The position numbers were made by a program, and so were the translations under genes. From an uncultured Mollicutes bacterium (lineage in GTDB: Bacteria; Bacillota_I; Bacilli_A; ML615J-28; CAG-313): DNA of 64,000 nucleotides. Positions within the stretch are counted from its first letter, which is position 1; each line of letters opens with the position of its first letter. The notes under the pieces were generated by a model. That model was not told where the DNA came from. It did not search any database and saw only the letters and a program-made list of their open reading frames with translations. Location: NCBI GenBank assembly GCA_900548675.1, contig URLJ01000002.1, positions 62,001-126,000 on the forward strand. The letters run 5' to 3'. Shown here one piece after another: positions 16,005 to 22,873 of the stretch.

Positions 16005-18510
16005 CGCTTTTCACGCTTTCTTCATCTATTGTTTTAGTTTGAACTTTAGTTTGAACCTTAGTTTTGTCTTTAGTCTTTGTTTTTGTTATTCTTAAAGAAT
16101 TTAAAATTGCAAGAAGAGTAACTCCAACATCAGAGAATATCGCTAGCCAAATATTTACTTCTATGTCTAACATTACTAGTAATAATACTAATAGTTTTAT
16201 AGATAATGAAAAGAAGATATTTTCCATAACGAGTATTTTTGTTTTTTTAGCGATCTTTATAGCTTGAGGAACTTTATTAAGATTATCGCTAATAATTACA
16301 ACATCAGCTATCGCGATAGCTCCTTCACTTCCACTAGATCCCATCGCTATTCCAACATCAGCATTACTAATTACGGGAGCATCATTGATACCATCACCAA
16401 TATATATTATGTGTTCTTTCTTATTTTCAATAGCACCTTTTAATTCTTGGAGTTTTTCTACTTTATCATTTGGTAATAACTCGCAATATGCTTCATCAAT
16501 TTTTAATTCATTCGCTACTATATCTACCATTCCTTTAGCGTCACCTGTTAAAATTGCAATTTTTCTAACTCCTAAATCCCTTAGTTCACCTATAGCCTCT
16601 GTGGCTTCTTCTCTAATACCATCACCTATAACTATATATCCTAAGTATTTTTTTTCTTTTAAAACAGCTAATACTAATCCTATTTCTTCTTTAAACTCTA
16701 CTTCTATTTTGTTTTCATCTAAATATCGTTTATTACATACGATAACCTTCGAACCATTAATATAGGCTCTCACGCCATAACCAGGCACTTGAACAAAGTC
16801 CTGTATTATGTCAGGAAATATATTATTAGCACCATATTCTTCAACAATACTTTTTCCAATTGGATGATTAGAATTATACTCAACATATGCTGCAAGGGAA
16901 AGAATTTCTGATTCTTTGACATCAGGAGTTGCAGAAACTATTTTTTGTACCCTAAATTCTCCTTTTGTAAGCGTTCCGGTTTTATCAAAAACAACTGTAT
17001 TAACATTATTAAGAGCTTCTAAATAATTGCTTCCTTTTATTAAAATACCATTTTTACTAGAAACACCTATACCACCAAAATATGTTAAAGGAATCGATAT
17101 TACTAACGCACAAGGGCAACTAATAACAAGAAAAACCATCGCATGATATATAGATCCATGACCTGAAAAGAATAATTCTAGAATAGAATCAGTACTTCCT
17201 AAGATAAATTTTTTAAAAAATGGTGAAATCATAATGTAAAGAACAGCTAACGCTACGACTAATGGTGTATACCATTTAGAGAATTTTGTGATAAAGTTTT
17301 CAGTTTTAGCTTTTGAAGCACTAGCGTTTTCTACCATGTCTAATATTTTGGTCATGGTTGAATCGCTATACGCTTTTTGAACTTTAATTTCAACAACGTT
17401 TCCTAAATTAATACTACCTGATAATACTTCATCCCCAACTTTTACGTTACGATAAAGTGCTTCTCCTGTTAAGGCTTTAGTATCTAAGTAAGTTTTACCT
17501 TCTAGTATTACACCATCTAATGGGATCATATCCCCGTTTCGAACTACTATTACATCTCCCGGCATAACACTTTCGATTTCAACATCAATTTCTTCACCAT
17601 TAACTTTCAAGTGAGCTGTACTTGCTTTATACATCAATAAATCGGATATCGATTTGCGGGAATAGTTTACGGCCTTTTCTTGTAGGAGTTCACCTACTTG
17701 ATAAAGAAGCATAACAATAACTGCTTCTATATAGTGTCTTGTGATGATAGCGCCAATCGAAGCGATTGTCATGAGAAAATTCTCATCAAGAAAGTGACAA
17801 CGGATAATGTTTTTAAAAAATTGCCAAAGCACCTGATATCCAACTGCCACATATGCAAGGCCTAAAAAGATAAGTACAAATACATTGGGAATTTCGTCAC
17901 TATGCTTAAATAATCCCCAAAAACTTTCGTGACTAGTGAAACCATAAATAATCATCGCCGTTAAAAGAAAGATTATTCCTAAAGCAAATATAGCTATTTT
18001 CCAACTTTTTAATTGGAATTTTTCTTCAGTCGCATCACGTTTTCTTGTTTTAACATCCATTACTATTATTTTAGGATCTACTATATGAGCAACATCAGAT
18101 ACTCTTTCAATTATATTATCAACTAAAGCTTTGTCAGTCGTTTCAATAATAAAACGTTCTGTTGAGAAGTCAACCATCAATTGGGTATAATCAAAAGTTT
18201 TTTTAGCAATCGATTCGATGCGTTGAGCACAATGACCACAATCAAGACCTTTTAATTTTAGGACCTTTCTATAACTTTCTTTGTATTCGAGTTTACTTAA
18301 AGTAGCGTTTTTTTCATGTTTTTGAACTGCTTTTAAAACTTTATCCATTACATCTTTTTCGCTATCATATTCTAAGTGTAAAATACCTTTTGTTTTATCA
18401 ATACTATAATTAATAACTCCGTCTATTTTAGCAATATCACTTATAATACGGCGATAGTTTTTATTTTTTTGAACCTTTTCTATTATGAAACTATTATTTA
18501 TTTTCGCCAT
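15994..18510 (-). CDS. Heavy-metal P1B-type ATPase (Zn/Cd/Co exporter type)
   Basis: This 838-residue membrane ATPase pumps divalent metal out of the cytoplasm. Two N-terminal HMA-like domains are present: the first (about 1-75) lacks CxxC, the second has GLDCGHC (Cys91, Cys94). Membrane helices follow from about residue 170. The transport motif SCPCAL has CPC at 465-467, the phosphorylated Asp509 is in DKTGTLT, HPIGKS follows, and GDGINDAPV closes the hinge. The CPC motif and zinc-type regulator favour Zn/Cd/Co over copper. The C-terminus is an unusual low-complexity Lys/Thr tail with TKVQ and TKTK repeats, and its last codons overlap the rimM start. The start overlaps arsR by 17 bases. Confidence 0.93.
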   Translation of the reverse strand: MAKINNSFIIEKVQKNKNYRRIISDIAKIDGVINYSIDKTKGILHLEYDSEKDVMDKVLKAVQKHEKNATLSKLEYKESYRKVLKLKGLDCGHCAQRIESIAKKTFDYTQLMVDFSTERFIIETTDKALVDNIIERVSDVAHIVDPKIIVMDVKTRKRDATEEKFQLKSWKIAIFALGIIFLLTAMIIYGFTSHESFWGLFKHSDEIPNVFVLIFLGLAYVAVGYQVLWQFFKNIIRCHFLDENFLMTIASIGAIITRHYIEAVIVMLLYQVGELLQEKAVNYSRKSISDLLMYKASTAHLKVNGEEIDVEIESVMPGDVIVVRNGDMIPLDGVILEGKTYLDTKALTGEALYRNVKVGDEVLSGSINLGNVVEIKVQKAYSDSTMTKILDMVENASASKAKTENFITKFSKWYTPLVVALAVLYIMISPFFKKFILGSTDSILELFFSGHGSIYHAMVFLVISCPCALVISIPLTYFGGIGVSSKNGILIKGSNYLEALNNVNTVVFDKTGTLTKGEFRVQKIVSATPDVKESEILSLAAYVEYNSNHPIGKSIVEEYGANNIFPDIIQDFVQVPGYGVRAYINGSKVIVCNKRYLDENKIEVEFKEEIGLVLAVLKEKKYLGYIVIGDGIREEATEAIGELRDLGVRKIAILTGDAKGMVDIVANELKIDEAYCELLPNDKVEKLQELKGAIENKKEHIIYIGDGINDAPVISNADVGIAMGSSGSEGAIAIADVVIISDNLNKVPQAIKIAKKTKILVMENIFFSLSIKLLVLLLVMLDIEVNIWLAIFSDVGVTLLAILNSLRITKTKTKDKTKVQTKVQTKTIDEESVKSDEK

Positions 18511-18811
18511 ATTCTTCTCCTTTATGATTAATATGTGCTATTCCCATTTCTATTATTTGATATATATGTTCATCGTTAATGCTGTAAATTACACTTTTAC
18601 CATTTTTCTTGCTTTTTGTAATTCCTGCATCTCTTAAAACTCTTAGTTGGTGCGATACAAGCGATTGAGATAAACATAACCTATCTGAAATTGTGCCAAC
18701 ATTTTGGTCACCATTAAGTAAAAAAAGTACAATTGATAATCTATTTTGGTCACCTAATACAGAAAACATGTTAGATAACTTACTAATATCATTTATATTA
18801 AATGGTTGCAT
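18494..18811 (-). CDS. ArsR/SmtB-family zinc-responsive repressor, CzrA-like
   Basis: This 105-residue winged-helix repressor has the recognition region LCLSQSLVSHQLRVLRDAGI. The C-terminal helix carries Asp80-x-His82-x10-His93-x2-His96, the exact spacing of the alpha-5 zinc/cobalt site of CzrA. The alpha-3 cysteine site of CadC/ArsR types is absent apart from a lone Cys. It should therefore release DNA when Zn or Co is in excess. It heads the operon with the P1B ATPase (17-base overlap), and an inverted-repeat operator lies just downstream of its -10 box. Confidence 0.93.
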   Translation of the reverse strand: MQPFNINDISKLSNMFSVLGDQNRLSIVLFLLNGDQNVGTISDRLCLSQSLVSHQLRVLRDAGITKSKKNGKSVIYSINDEHIYQIIEMGIAHINHKGEEYGENK

Positions 18812-18827
18812 ATTTCACCTCGTATTA

Positions 18828-18891
18828 TGAATATATGAACATATATTCATATTTTCAATTAATATTATACTCATAATAAGCTATTTGTCAA
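18828..18891 (-). promoter_or_regulatory. Promoter and ArsR-type operator of the metal-export operon
   Basis: On the minus strand -35 TTGACA (18886-18891) and -10 TATAAT (18864-18869) are 16 bp apart. Just downstream, 18828-18853 holds overlapping inverted repeats: TGAATATAT-N4-ATATATTCA (18828-18849) and ATATGAA-N6-TTCATAT (18833-18852). The core TGAA-N6-TTCA is the half-site arrangement expected for CzrA-like repressors. Binding there would block the start site. Confidence 0.85.
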
Positions 18892-18913
18892 ATATTTATT
18901 TCCACATTACAAA

Positions 18914-18956
18914 ATAAAAGTTTGTAATTTGTATAATGCAAACTACAAACTTTTTA
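18914..18956 (-). terminator. Terminator after rpsP-khpA
   Basis: A 16-bp near-perfect stem (18916-18931 with 18939-18955, core AAGTTTGTA) with a T-rich tail on the minus strand lies directly past the khpA stop. It separates rpsP-khpA from the arsR promoter. Confidence 0.8.
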
Positions 18957-18961
18957 TTTCA

Positions 18962-19228
18962 TTATTTTGCTTGTGCTTCGTTAGTTTCAAAATCAATCTC
19001 TAAATGTTTCTTTTCACGAGCAGCTGCAACATAAGCTAATGTTCTTATCGCATTAGCTACGCGCCCTTTTTTACCAATTACACGTCCTAAATCATCAGGG
19101 TGAACGGAAACTTTTAAACTAACAACATCATCTTTTTCACTTAGTTTTTCAACTTTAACTTCTTCGGGATGTGTTGTAAGGGGTTTGATTAATTCTGAAA
19201 CCAATTGTTCATAATTAACAACACCCAT
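18962..19228 (-). CDS. khpA: KH-domain RNA-binding protein KhpA
   Basis: This small KH-domain protein has the RNA-binding loop DDLGRVIGKKGRVANAIR and continues AYVAAAREKKHLEIDF. KhpA works with KhpB in RNA binding and control of cell elongation in related bacteria. ATG at 19228 (88 residues, MGVVNYEQ) is preferred to the in-frame GTG at 19237, because the AGGTGA ribosome-binding site overlaps that GTG and sits correctly for the ATG. It follows rpsP by a short gap, the usual Bacilli order, and is ended by a strong terminator. Confidence 0.93.
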   Translation of the reverse strand: MGVVNYEQLVSELIKPLTTHPEEVKVEKLSEKDDVVSLKVSVHPDDLGRVIGKKGRVANAIRTLAYVAAAREKKHLEIDFETNEAQAK

Positions 19229-19241
19229 ACTGTTCACCTAA

Positions 19242-19508
19242 TTAATTCTTTTTGCTTTCTAAAAACTTAACAATAAGTCCTTCTTTAGAAAGAAGTGATT
19301 TAACAGTATCGGTTGGTTTAGCACCATTGTTTAACCATTTCATTACTTTTTCTTCATCAAATTTTACTGTAGCAGGTGAAGTAAGTGGATTGTATGTTCC
19401 AACTATTTCAATAAAACGACCATCACGAGGATTGTGTGAATCTGTTGCTACGATACGGTAGAAAGGTTTTTTCTTTGTACCAAATCTTTGTGATCTTAAT
19501 TTAACCAT
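19242..19508 (-). CDS. rpsP: Small ribosomal subunit protein bS16
   Basis: This is an 88-residue bS16 with the hallmark segments LRSQRFGTKKKPFYRIVATDS, IEIVGTYNP and KWLNNGAKPTDTV. It binds 16S rRNA during 30S assembly. It has a consensus promoter (19552-19580) and is followed by khpA. In many Firmicutes ffh precedes it; here a coat-protein pair does. Confidence 0.97.
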   Translation of the reverse strand: MVKLRSQRFGTKKKPFYRIVATDSHNPRDGRFIEIVGTYNPLTSPATVKFDEEKVMKWLNNGAKPTDTVKSLLSKEGLIVKFLESKKN

Positions 19509-19551
19509 AATATAATATCTCCTTTTTGTTATTTATCTTTTAACCTGTTAT

Positions 19552-19580
19552 ATTATATCACAGTCTTCAGTATGTGTCAA
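19552..19580 (-). promoter_or_regulatory. Consensus sigma-A promoter of rpsP-khpA
   Basis: On the minus strand TTGACA (19575-19580) and TATAAT (19552-19557) have exactly 17 bp between them; AAAAAGGAG precedes the rpsP ATG. Confidence 0.85.
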
Positions 19581-19597
19581 GTAAAACTACTTAACAT

Positions 19598-19825
19598 TTA
19601 TTGAGAATTTAAATATTTTATCATACCATTGATGAATTCAATTTGCTTTCTCAAATTTTCTACTTTGTCCGACACAGTTAATTTTAATTTTACTTTCACT
19701 TCTTTTTCAAAATCTTTATATGATTCAGGATATCTATTTAAAGCGATATACCATTTAGGATGATATCTTAAATACTCTAAGTACACGGGATTTTGATAAA
19801 GTTTAGAAGTAATTTCTTCAATCAT
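19598..19825 (-). CDS. ylbE: YlbE-like protein
   Basis: This 75-residue protein matches the YlbE-like family (YLRYHPKWYIALNRYPES corresponds to the family's R-x-x-P-x-WYR-x-L-x-R-x-P core). The start is ATG 19825, preceded by GGTGG, rather than the upstream TTG. The ATG overlaps the ylbD stop by one base (TAATG), so the two are translationally coupled as in Bacillus, where ylbD and ylbE are adjacent. Function unknown; probably spore related. Confidence 0.75.
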   Translation of the reverse strand: MIEEITSKLYQNPVYLEYLRYHPKWYIALNRYPESYKDFEKEVKVKLKLTVSDKVENLRKQIEFINGMIKYLNSQ

Positions 19826-20193
19826 TAATCCCACCAACTATTATAATTTGCATTGTATAATCCACTAGCACCACTTTGACCAAATCCTTGAGTTATTTGT
19901 AGAACCTTTTGAACAGTGTTAAGCGTTTTAGAAATAGAATCAGGGTTTATTTTTTTTACATACCCCATGATAGTCTTCATTCCATCACTACTTAAAAAAT
20001 CTATTCCTGGTTTTTTCACTTCACTGTTAGTGGTAACGCTGTCTTTAAAAGGAACCCATTGTTCATCTTCTTCACCTAAGATAACCCAATCCTCATAAAT
20101 ACTCTGCCATGTTCTTTTACCTGAATGCACTTCTTCTTTTACTTTGGGATACTTCGCAACAAAACTACGGAATTCTTCCATTCTACTTGCCAT
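19825..20193 (-). CDS. ylbD: YlbD-like putative spore coat protein
   Basis: This 122-residue protein matches the YlbD family: the N-terminal FRSFVAKYPKVKEEVHSGK is followed by RTWQSIYEDWVILGEEDE, as in Bacillus YlbD, a protein of the spore coat. The C-terminal half has a heptad-like segment and ends in an Asn/Gly/Tyr/Trp-rich tail (GLYNANYNSWWD). GAGGTG precedes ATG 20193. It is coupled to ylbE. Confidence 0.8.
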   Translation of the reverse strand: MASRMEEFRSFVAKYPKVKEEVHSGKRTWQSIYEDWVILGEEDEQWVPFKDSVTTNSEVKKPGIDFLSSDGMKTIMGYVKKINPDSISKTLNTVQKVLQITQGFGQSGASGLYNANYNSWWD

Positions 20194-20292
20194 AATGTCA
20201 CCTCAGTATTAATATATTAAAAAAAATATTTTTGGTGCAAAGTAGTAACACTTTTTATAATTAACCATATTTTAAGGTGAGGAGGAAAATAA

Positions 20293-20589
20293 ATGTTAAA
20301 CTTTTTTAAACGTATGATGCCATCAAACAACCAATTTGCTGCTTACCCTAGTAACAATCCTAACCCATATATGGCATATCAGAATACTCCAAATACTTAT
20401 GGATATTCTAATAATCCTAATACATATCAATATCCTAACAATCCTGGAAGTTATGATATGTCTAGATTGGAAACAGAAATTAATGAACTTAAAAGACAAA
20501 ATGGAGAGCTTACCAAACGGGTTGTAAGACTTGAGAATTATTTAGGTATCAGAAGTGATACAGGAAATAATTTTGAGAAATTATACTAG
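20293..20589 (+). CDS. Asn/Pro/Tyr-rich small protein with C-terminal coiled coil, possible coat component
   Basis: This 98-residue protein has no signal peptide. The first half is rich in Asn, Pro and Tyr with loose repeats (NPNPYMAYQ, NTYGYSNNPNTYQYPNNPG). The second half (about 56-90) is a charged helix with heptads ending in VVRLENYLGIR. The ribosome-binding site GAGGAGG is strong. It lies between ylbD (divergent) and a YjcZ-type gene (downstream, same strand), both spore related, which is the only basis for suggesting a coat role. No named family is claimed. Confidence 0.65.
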   Translation: MLNFFKRMMPSNNQFAAYPSNNPNPYMAYQNTPNTYGYSNNPNTYQYPNNPGSYDMSRLETEINELKRQNGELTKRVVRLENYLGIRSDTGNNFEKLY

Positions 20590-20659
20590 GTTTAAACACA
20601 AACAAAAATAATTACTCTTCATAACATAAAGTAAGTCAAGATAGATAAGGAGGGAAATT

Positions 20660-20800
20660 ATGTATCAACCTAATTATGGCTACGGATGCTGCACAGCTCC
20701 TACAAACAATTGTTGTGGTTCTAGTTTTGGCGGATATGGATATGCATTAATTCTTGTATTATTCATTTTATTAGTCATCATCGGCACTGCTAGATGGTAG
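20660..20800 (+). CDS. YjcZ-family small sporulation-associated membrane protein
   Basis: This 46-residue micropeptide begins MYQPNYGYGCCTAPTNNCC, continues with Gly/Tyr and ends in one hydrophobic helix, ALILVLFILLVIIGTARW. The G-Y-A-L-I-L-V-L-F-I-L-L-V-I-I-G pattern with terminal Trp matches the YjcZ family of sporulation-linked small membrane proteins. The four cysteines in two CC pairs are notable. AAGGAGGG precedes the ATG. It is followed by a strong terminator, so it ends a two-gene plus-strand unit with the gene at 20293. Confidence 0.8.
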   Translation: MYQPNYGYGCCTAPTNNCCGSSFGGYGYALILVLFILLVIIGTARW

Positions 20801-20817
20801 TAATTATCTAAAAGGAT

Positions 20818-20855
20818 GATAAAAGGAAGTTTTCTTCCTTTTATCCTTTTTATTT
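20818..20855 (+). terminator. Terminator after the YjcZ-type gene
   Basis: A perfect 11-bp stem GATAAAAGGAA/TTCCTTTTATC (20818-20828 with 20834-20844) is followed by CCTTTTTATTTT. Confidence 0.85.
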
Positions 20856-20870
20856 TAACATTTTCTTAAC

Positions 20871-20899
20871 TTGCATTTATTAGTTTTTTTTGTTATAAT
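20871..20899 (+). promoter_or_regulatory. Sigma-A promoter of def
   Basis: -35 TTGCAT (20871-20876) and -10 TATAAT (20894-20899) with a 17-bp spacer; AAAGGA precedes the ATG. Confidence 0.7.
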
Positions 20900-20932
20900 A
20901 TATATGATTTCTTAACGAAAGGATTTCTAACT

Positions 20933-21529
20933 ATGATTTTAATGAAAGACATTATCCGTGAAGGTAATCCATTATTACATGAGAAAGCTGTTGATGTTAA
21001 AATTCCTCTTTCAAAAGAAGATGAACAAACACTCCTTTCTATGATTGAATATATTTTTAACTCTATCGATGAAGATATTGCAGAAAAGTACAAGTTGCGC
21101 CCAGCGGTAGGTATCGCTGCTCCTCAAATTGGTATTTTAAAAAAAATGATTGTTATTTTATGTTATGATGAAGATGGCAATGAACATTTTTACCCTCTAG
21201 TTAACCCTAAAATATTATCATACTCAGATGAATTAATATATCTAAAAGGAGGGGAGGGCTGCCTTTCTGTTGATAGAGAAGTAAGAGGTCTCGTTCATAG
21301 ACCAAGAAGAGTTACGGTAAGAGCTTATGTTTATTGTGATGGTGAACTAGTGTTAAAAACTTTTAAACTTAAAAACTATGTGGCTTTAGTATTTTCACAT
21401 GAATATGATCATTTACAAGGCATTCTTTTTCCAGATAGAATTAACAAAGAAAAACCATTCTTTGTTCCTGAAAACTCCGTTCCAGTTATTTTTAAAGAGG
21501 AGGAAGAAACAAATGAAGAAAAGAATTAG
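20933..21529 (+). CDS. def: Peptide deformylase
   Basis: This enzyme removes the N-formyl group from nascent proteins. The 198-residue protein has the three metal-site motifs in order: GIAAPQIG, EGCLSV and SHEYDHLQG (HExDH). The insertion between motifs 1 and 2 and the length fit the type 2 deformylases of Gram-positive bacteria. ATG at 20933 is nine bases from AAAGGA; ATG 20942 is an alternative. It overlaps the following lipoprotein gene by 17 bases. Confidence 0.95.
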   Translation: MILMKDIIREGNPLLHEKAVDVKIPLSKEDEQTLLSMIEYIFNSIDEDIAEKYKLRPAVGIAAPQIGILKKMIVILCYDEDGNEHFYPLVNPKILSYSDELIYLKGGEGCLSVDREVRGLVHRPRRVTVRAYVYCDGELVLKTFKLKNYVALVFSHEYDHLQGILFPDRINKEKPFFVPENSVPVIFKEEEETNEEKN

Positions 21530-21875
21530 TATCTTTTTTATATTTTTAGGAATGCTTTGTCTACTTGCAAGTTGCTCAATGAACGAAAATTATGCAGCCA
21601 AGATTAGAAAAGCAAACGAAAAGAATACTCCTTACAGCTATGCTGAAGTAATTAAGAAACTAGGCGATCCTACTGAACATCGTACTTCTAGCGGTACTAA
21701 AACTTACCCATTCAATACCGATAACTTTACAGGCTTTGCGGTATGGTATGTTGGTTATAACAGCGAAGAAGAATATAATGAAGCTTATAATGCTGGCAAA
21801 AAAGTTAAATCAATGCTTATTACTTTTGAAGATGGTTATGCTGTAAATGCAATGTATTCCGATATACAAAAATAA
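21513..21875 (+). CDS. Small lipoprotein, paralogue of the one at 63304
   Basis: This 120-residue lipoprotein has lipobox LLASC (Cys at about residue 20). The start is ATG 21513, placed behind AGGAGG inside the def 3' end; a longer in-frame reading from 21399 would destroy the signal peptide. The mature domain (YAAKIRKANEKNTPYSYAEV, IKKLGDP, FAVWYVGY, KKVKSMLITFEDGYAVNAMY) closely parallels the protein at 63304, including the aromatic-Trp-Tyr and GK-x-VKS motifs. The short repeat pattern resembles BLIP/SmpA-type folds; that is inference. It is translationally coupled to def. Confidence 0.8.
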   Translation: MKKRISIFFIFLGMLCLLASCSMNENYAAKIRKANEKNTPYSYAEVIKKLGDPTEHRTSSGTKTYPFNTDNFTGFAVWYVGYNSEEEYNEAYNAGKKVKSMLITFEDGYAVNAMYSDIQK

Positions 21876-21907
21876 ACTAGTTTAGAATTTTCTAAACTAG
21901 TTTTTTA
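21874..21907. terminator. Bidirectional terminator between the lipoprotein gene and the Cof-type phosphatase gene
   Basis: A perfect stem AAACTAGTTTAGA/TCTAAACTAGTTT (21874-21886 with 21891-21903) with a four-base loop is followed by TTTTT on the plus strand, between convergent genes. Confidence 0.85.
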
Positions 21908-22690
21908 TTTATCTTCAAATATTTTATTAAGAGCTAAGGCTAATCCGTCATTTTCGACCGATTTTGTGACGATAGTCGCTTTTTCTTTTAGTTTTGTAAC
22001 TGCATTCCCCATGGCGATAGAAACGCTCGCATATTCAAACATTTCAAGATCATTTTCACCATCACCTGCTACATATATTTGATTTATATCATAGCCTCCT
22101 CTCGCAATAATTTTCTTTATTCCTTCTACTTTTGAGCATCCTTTTTTCACTACATCACATCCAAAATTTCCCCATTTATAAAAGGTTAACTCTGGGATTG
22201 CTTCAGCAAACTTATCGATTACTTCATTTGTTGCATAGAGCCATCCCATTGTGTATTTTTTGGTTAAATCGAAAGGTTTACTATCAAGATTAATTAATTC
22301 TTCTTTTTCAAGTGAACGTGCCATCCATGCATAATCGGGATTAACGCTCGACATATAACCTTTATTTGCTTCTAATAGTCCTAAGACAAGGTTTTCTTTA
22401 GCTACTTTTTTGATAAGATTTATAACAGCATCTTCGGGCATTTTTCCAACATAGAGTTCTTCAGTATCATATATAACGTGTTCCCCATTCATTAGAACAA
22501 AACCTTTCATATATGGGAATAGTGGCTCAATATTTTTTAATACAAAGCGACTTCTCCCCGTCGCAATAAAAATATCGACATTATGATATATTTTTTTTAT
22601 TACTTCTAGAGTTGATGTTGGAATGCATTTATTTTTTCCATCCCAAACGGTACCGTCTATGTCAAGAAACAATGCAGGTTTAGTATTCAT
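21905..22690 (-). CDS. Cof-type HAD-superfamily phosphatase
   Basis: This 261-residue hydrolase has the HAD motif I FLDIDGTVWDG (nucleophile Asp10), motif II FIATGRSR, a C2-type cap, and the motif IV region YVAGDGENDLEMF followed by SIAMGNA, typical of Cof-like sugar or nucleotide phosphatases. The substrate cannot be told from sequence. It is a single gene with its own promoter (-35 TTGTGT 22747-22752, -10 TATAAT 22724-22729) and shares a terminator with the convergent lipoprotein gene. Confidence 0.9.
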   Translation of the reverse strand: MNTKPALFLDIDGTVWDGKNKCIPTSTLEVIKKIYHNVDIFIATGRSRFVLKNIEPLFPYMKGFVLMNGEHVIYDTEELYVGKMPEDAVINLIKKVAKENLVLGLLEANKGYMSSVNPDYAWMARSLEKEELINLDSKPFDLTKKYTMGWLYATNEVIDKFAEAIPELTFYKWGNFGCDVVKKGCSKVEGIKKIIARGGYDINQIYVAGDGENDLEMFEYASVSIAMGNAVTKLKEKATIVTKSVENDGLALALNKIFEDK

Positions 22691-22723
22691 ATAACTTCTT
22701 CCTTTATTAAAGCTTTTCTTTTA

Positions 22724-22752
22724 ATTATACTTTACAGTTTATTATAACACAA
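22724..22752 (-). promoter_or_regulatory. Promoter of the Cof-type phosphatase gene
   Basis: On the minus strand TTGTGT and TATAAT are 17 bp apart, followed by a short leader with AAAGGAAG. Confidence 0.55.
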
Positions 22753-22807
22753 TAATATTATAAAGTCCTTAATAAACATAAAGTATTTTAACACCTAATT
22801 AAAATTA

Positions 22808-22836
22808 TTGCGTTAAAGTCATTTATGTGGTATAAT
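22808..22836 (+). promoter_or_regulatory. Sigma-A promoter of the RNase J gene
   Basis: -35 TTGCGT (22808-22813) and -10 TATAAT (22831-22836) with a 17-bp spacer. The predicted start site is near 22843, so an ATG at 22844 would have no leader. Confidence 0.65.
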
Positions 22837-22873
22837 AACACGTATGTTAAATTTTAAAGAAAGGAGGACCTTA

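Noticed and set aside
15994..18510. Copper exporter (CopA) as identity of the P1B ATPase
   Set aside because: The neighbouring regulator has a Zn/Co alpha-5 site and the operator matches CzrA type; no copper-type regulator or chaperone is nearby.
19228..19237. GTG 19237 as start of khpA
   Set aside because: The ribosome-binding sequence AGGTGA overlaps that GTG; ATG 19228 is correctly spaced.
20241..20274. A sigma-K-like AC-16-CATAnnnTA match before the gene at 20293
   Set aside because: The implied transcription start would fall inside the GAGGAGG ribosome-binding site, so the match is probably chance.
21399..21512. Longer lipoprotein start inside def
   Set aside because: It would place 38 charged residues before a clear lipoprotein signal peptide, and AGGAGG lies just before ATG 21513.
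22844..22873. ATG 22844 as RNase J start
   Set aside because: It coincides with the predicted transcription start, while ATG 22874 has AAGGAGG in place.
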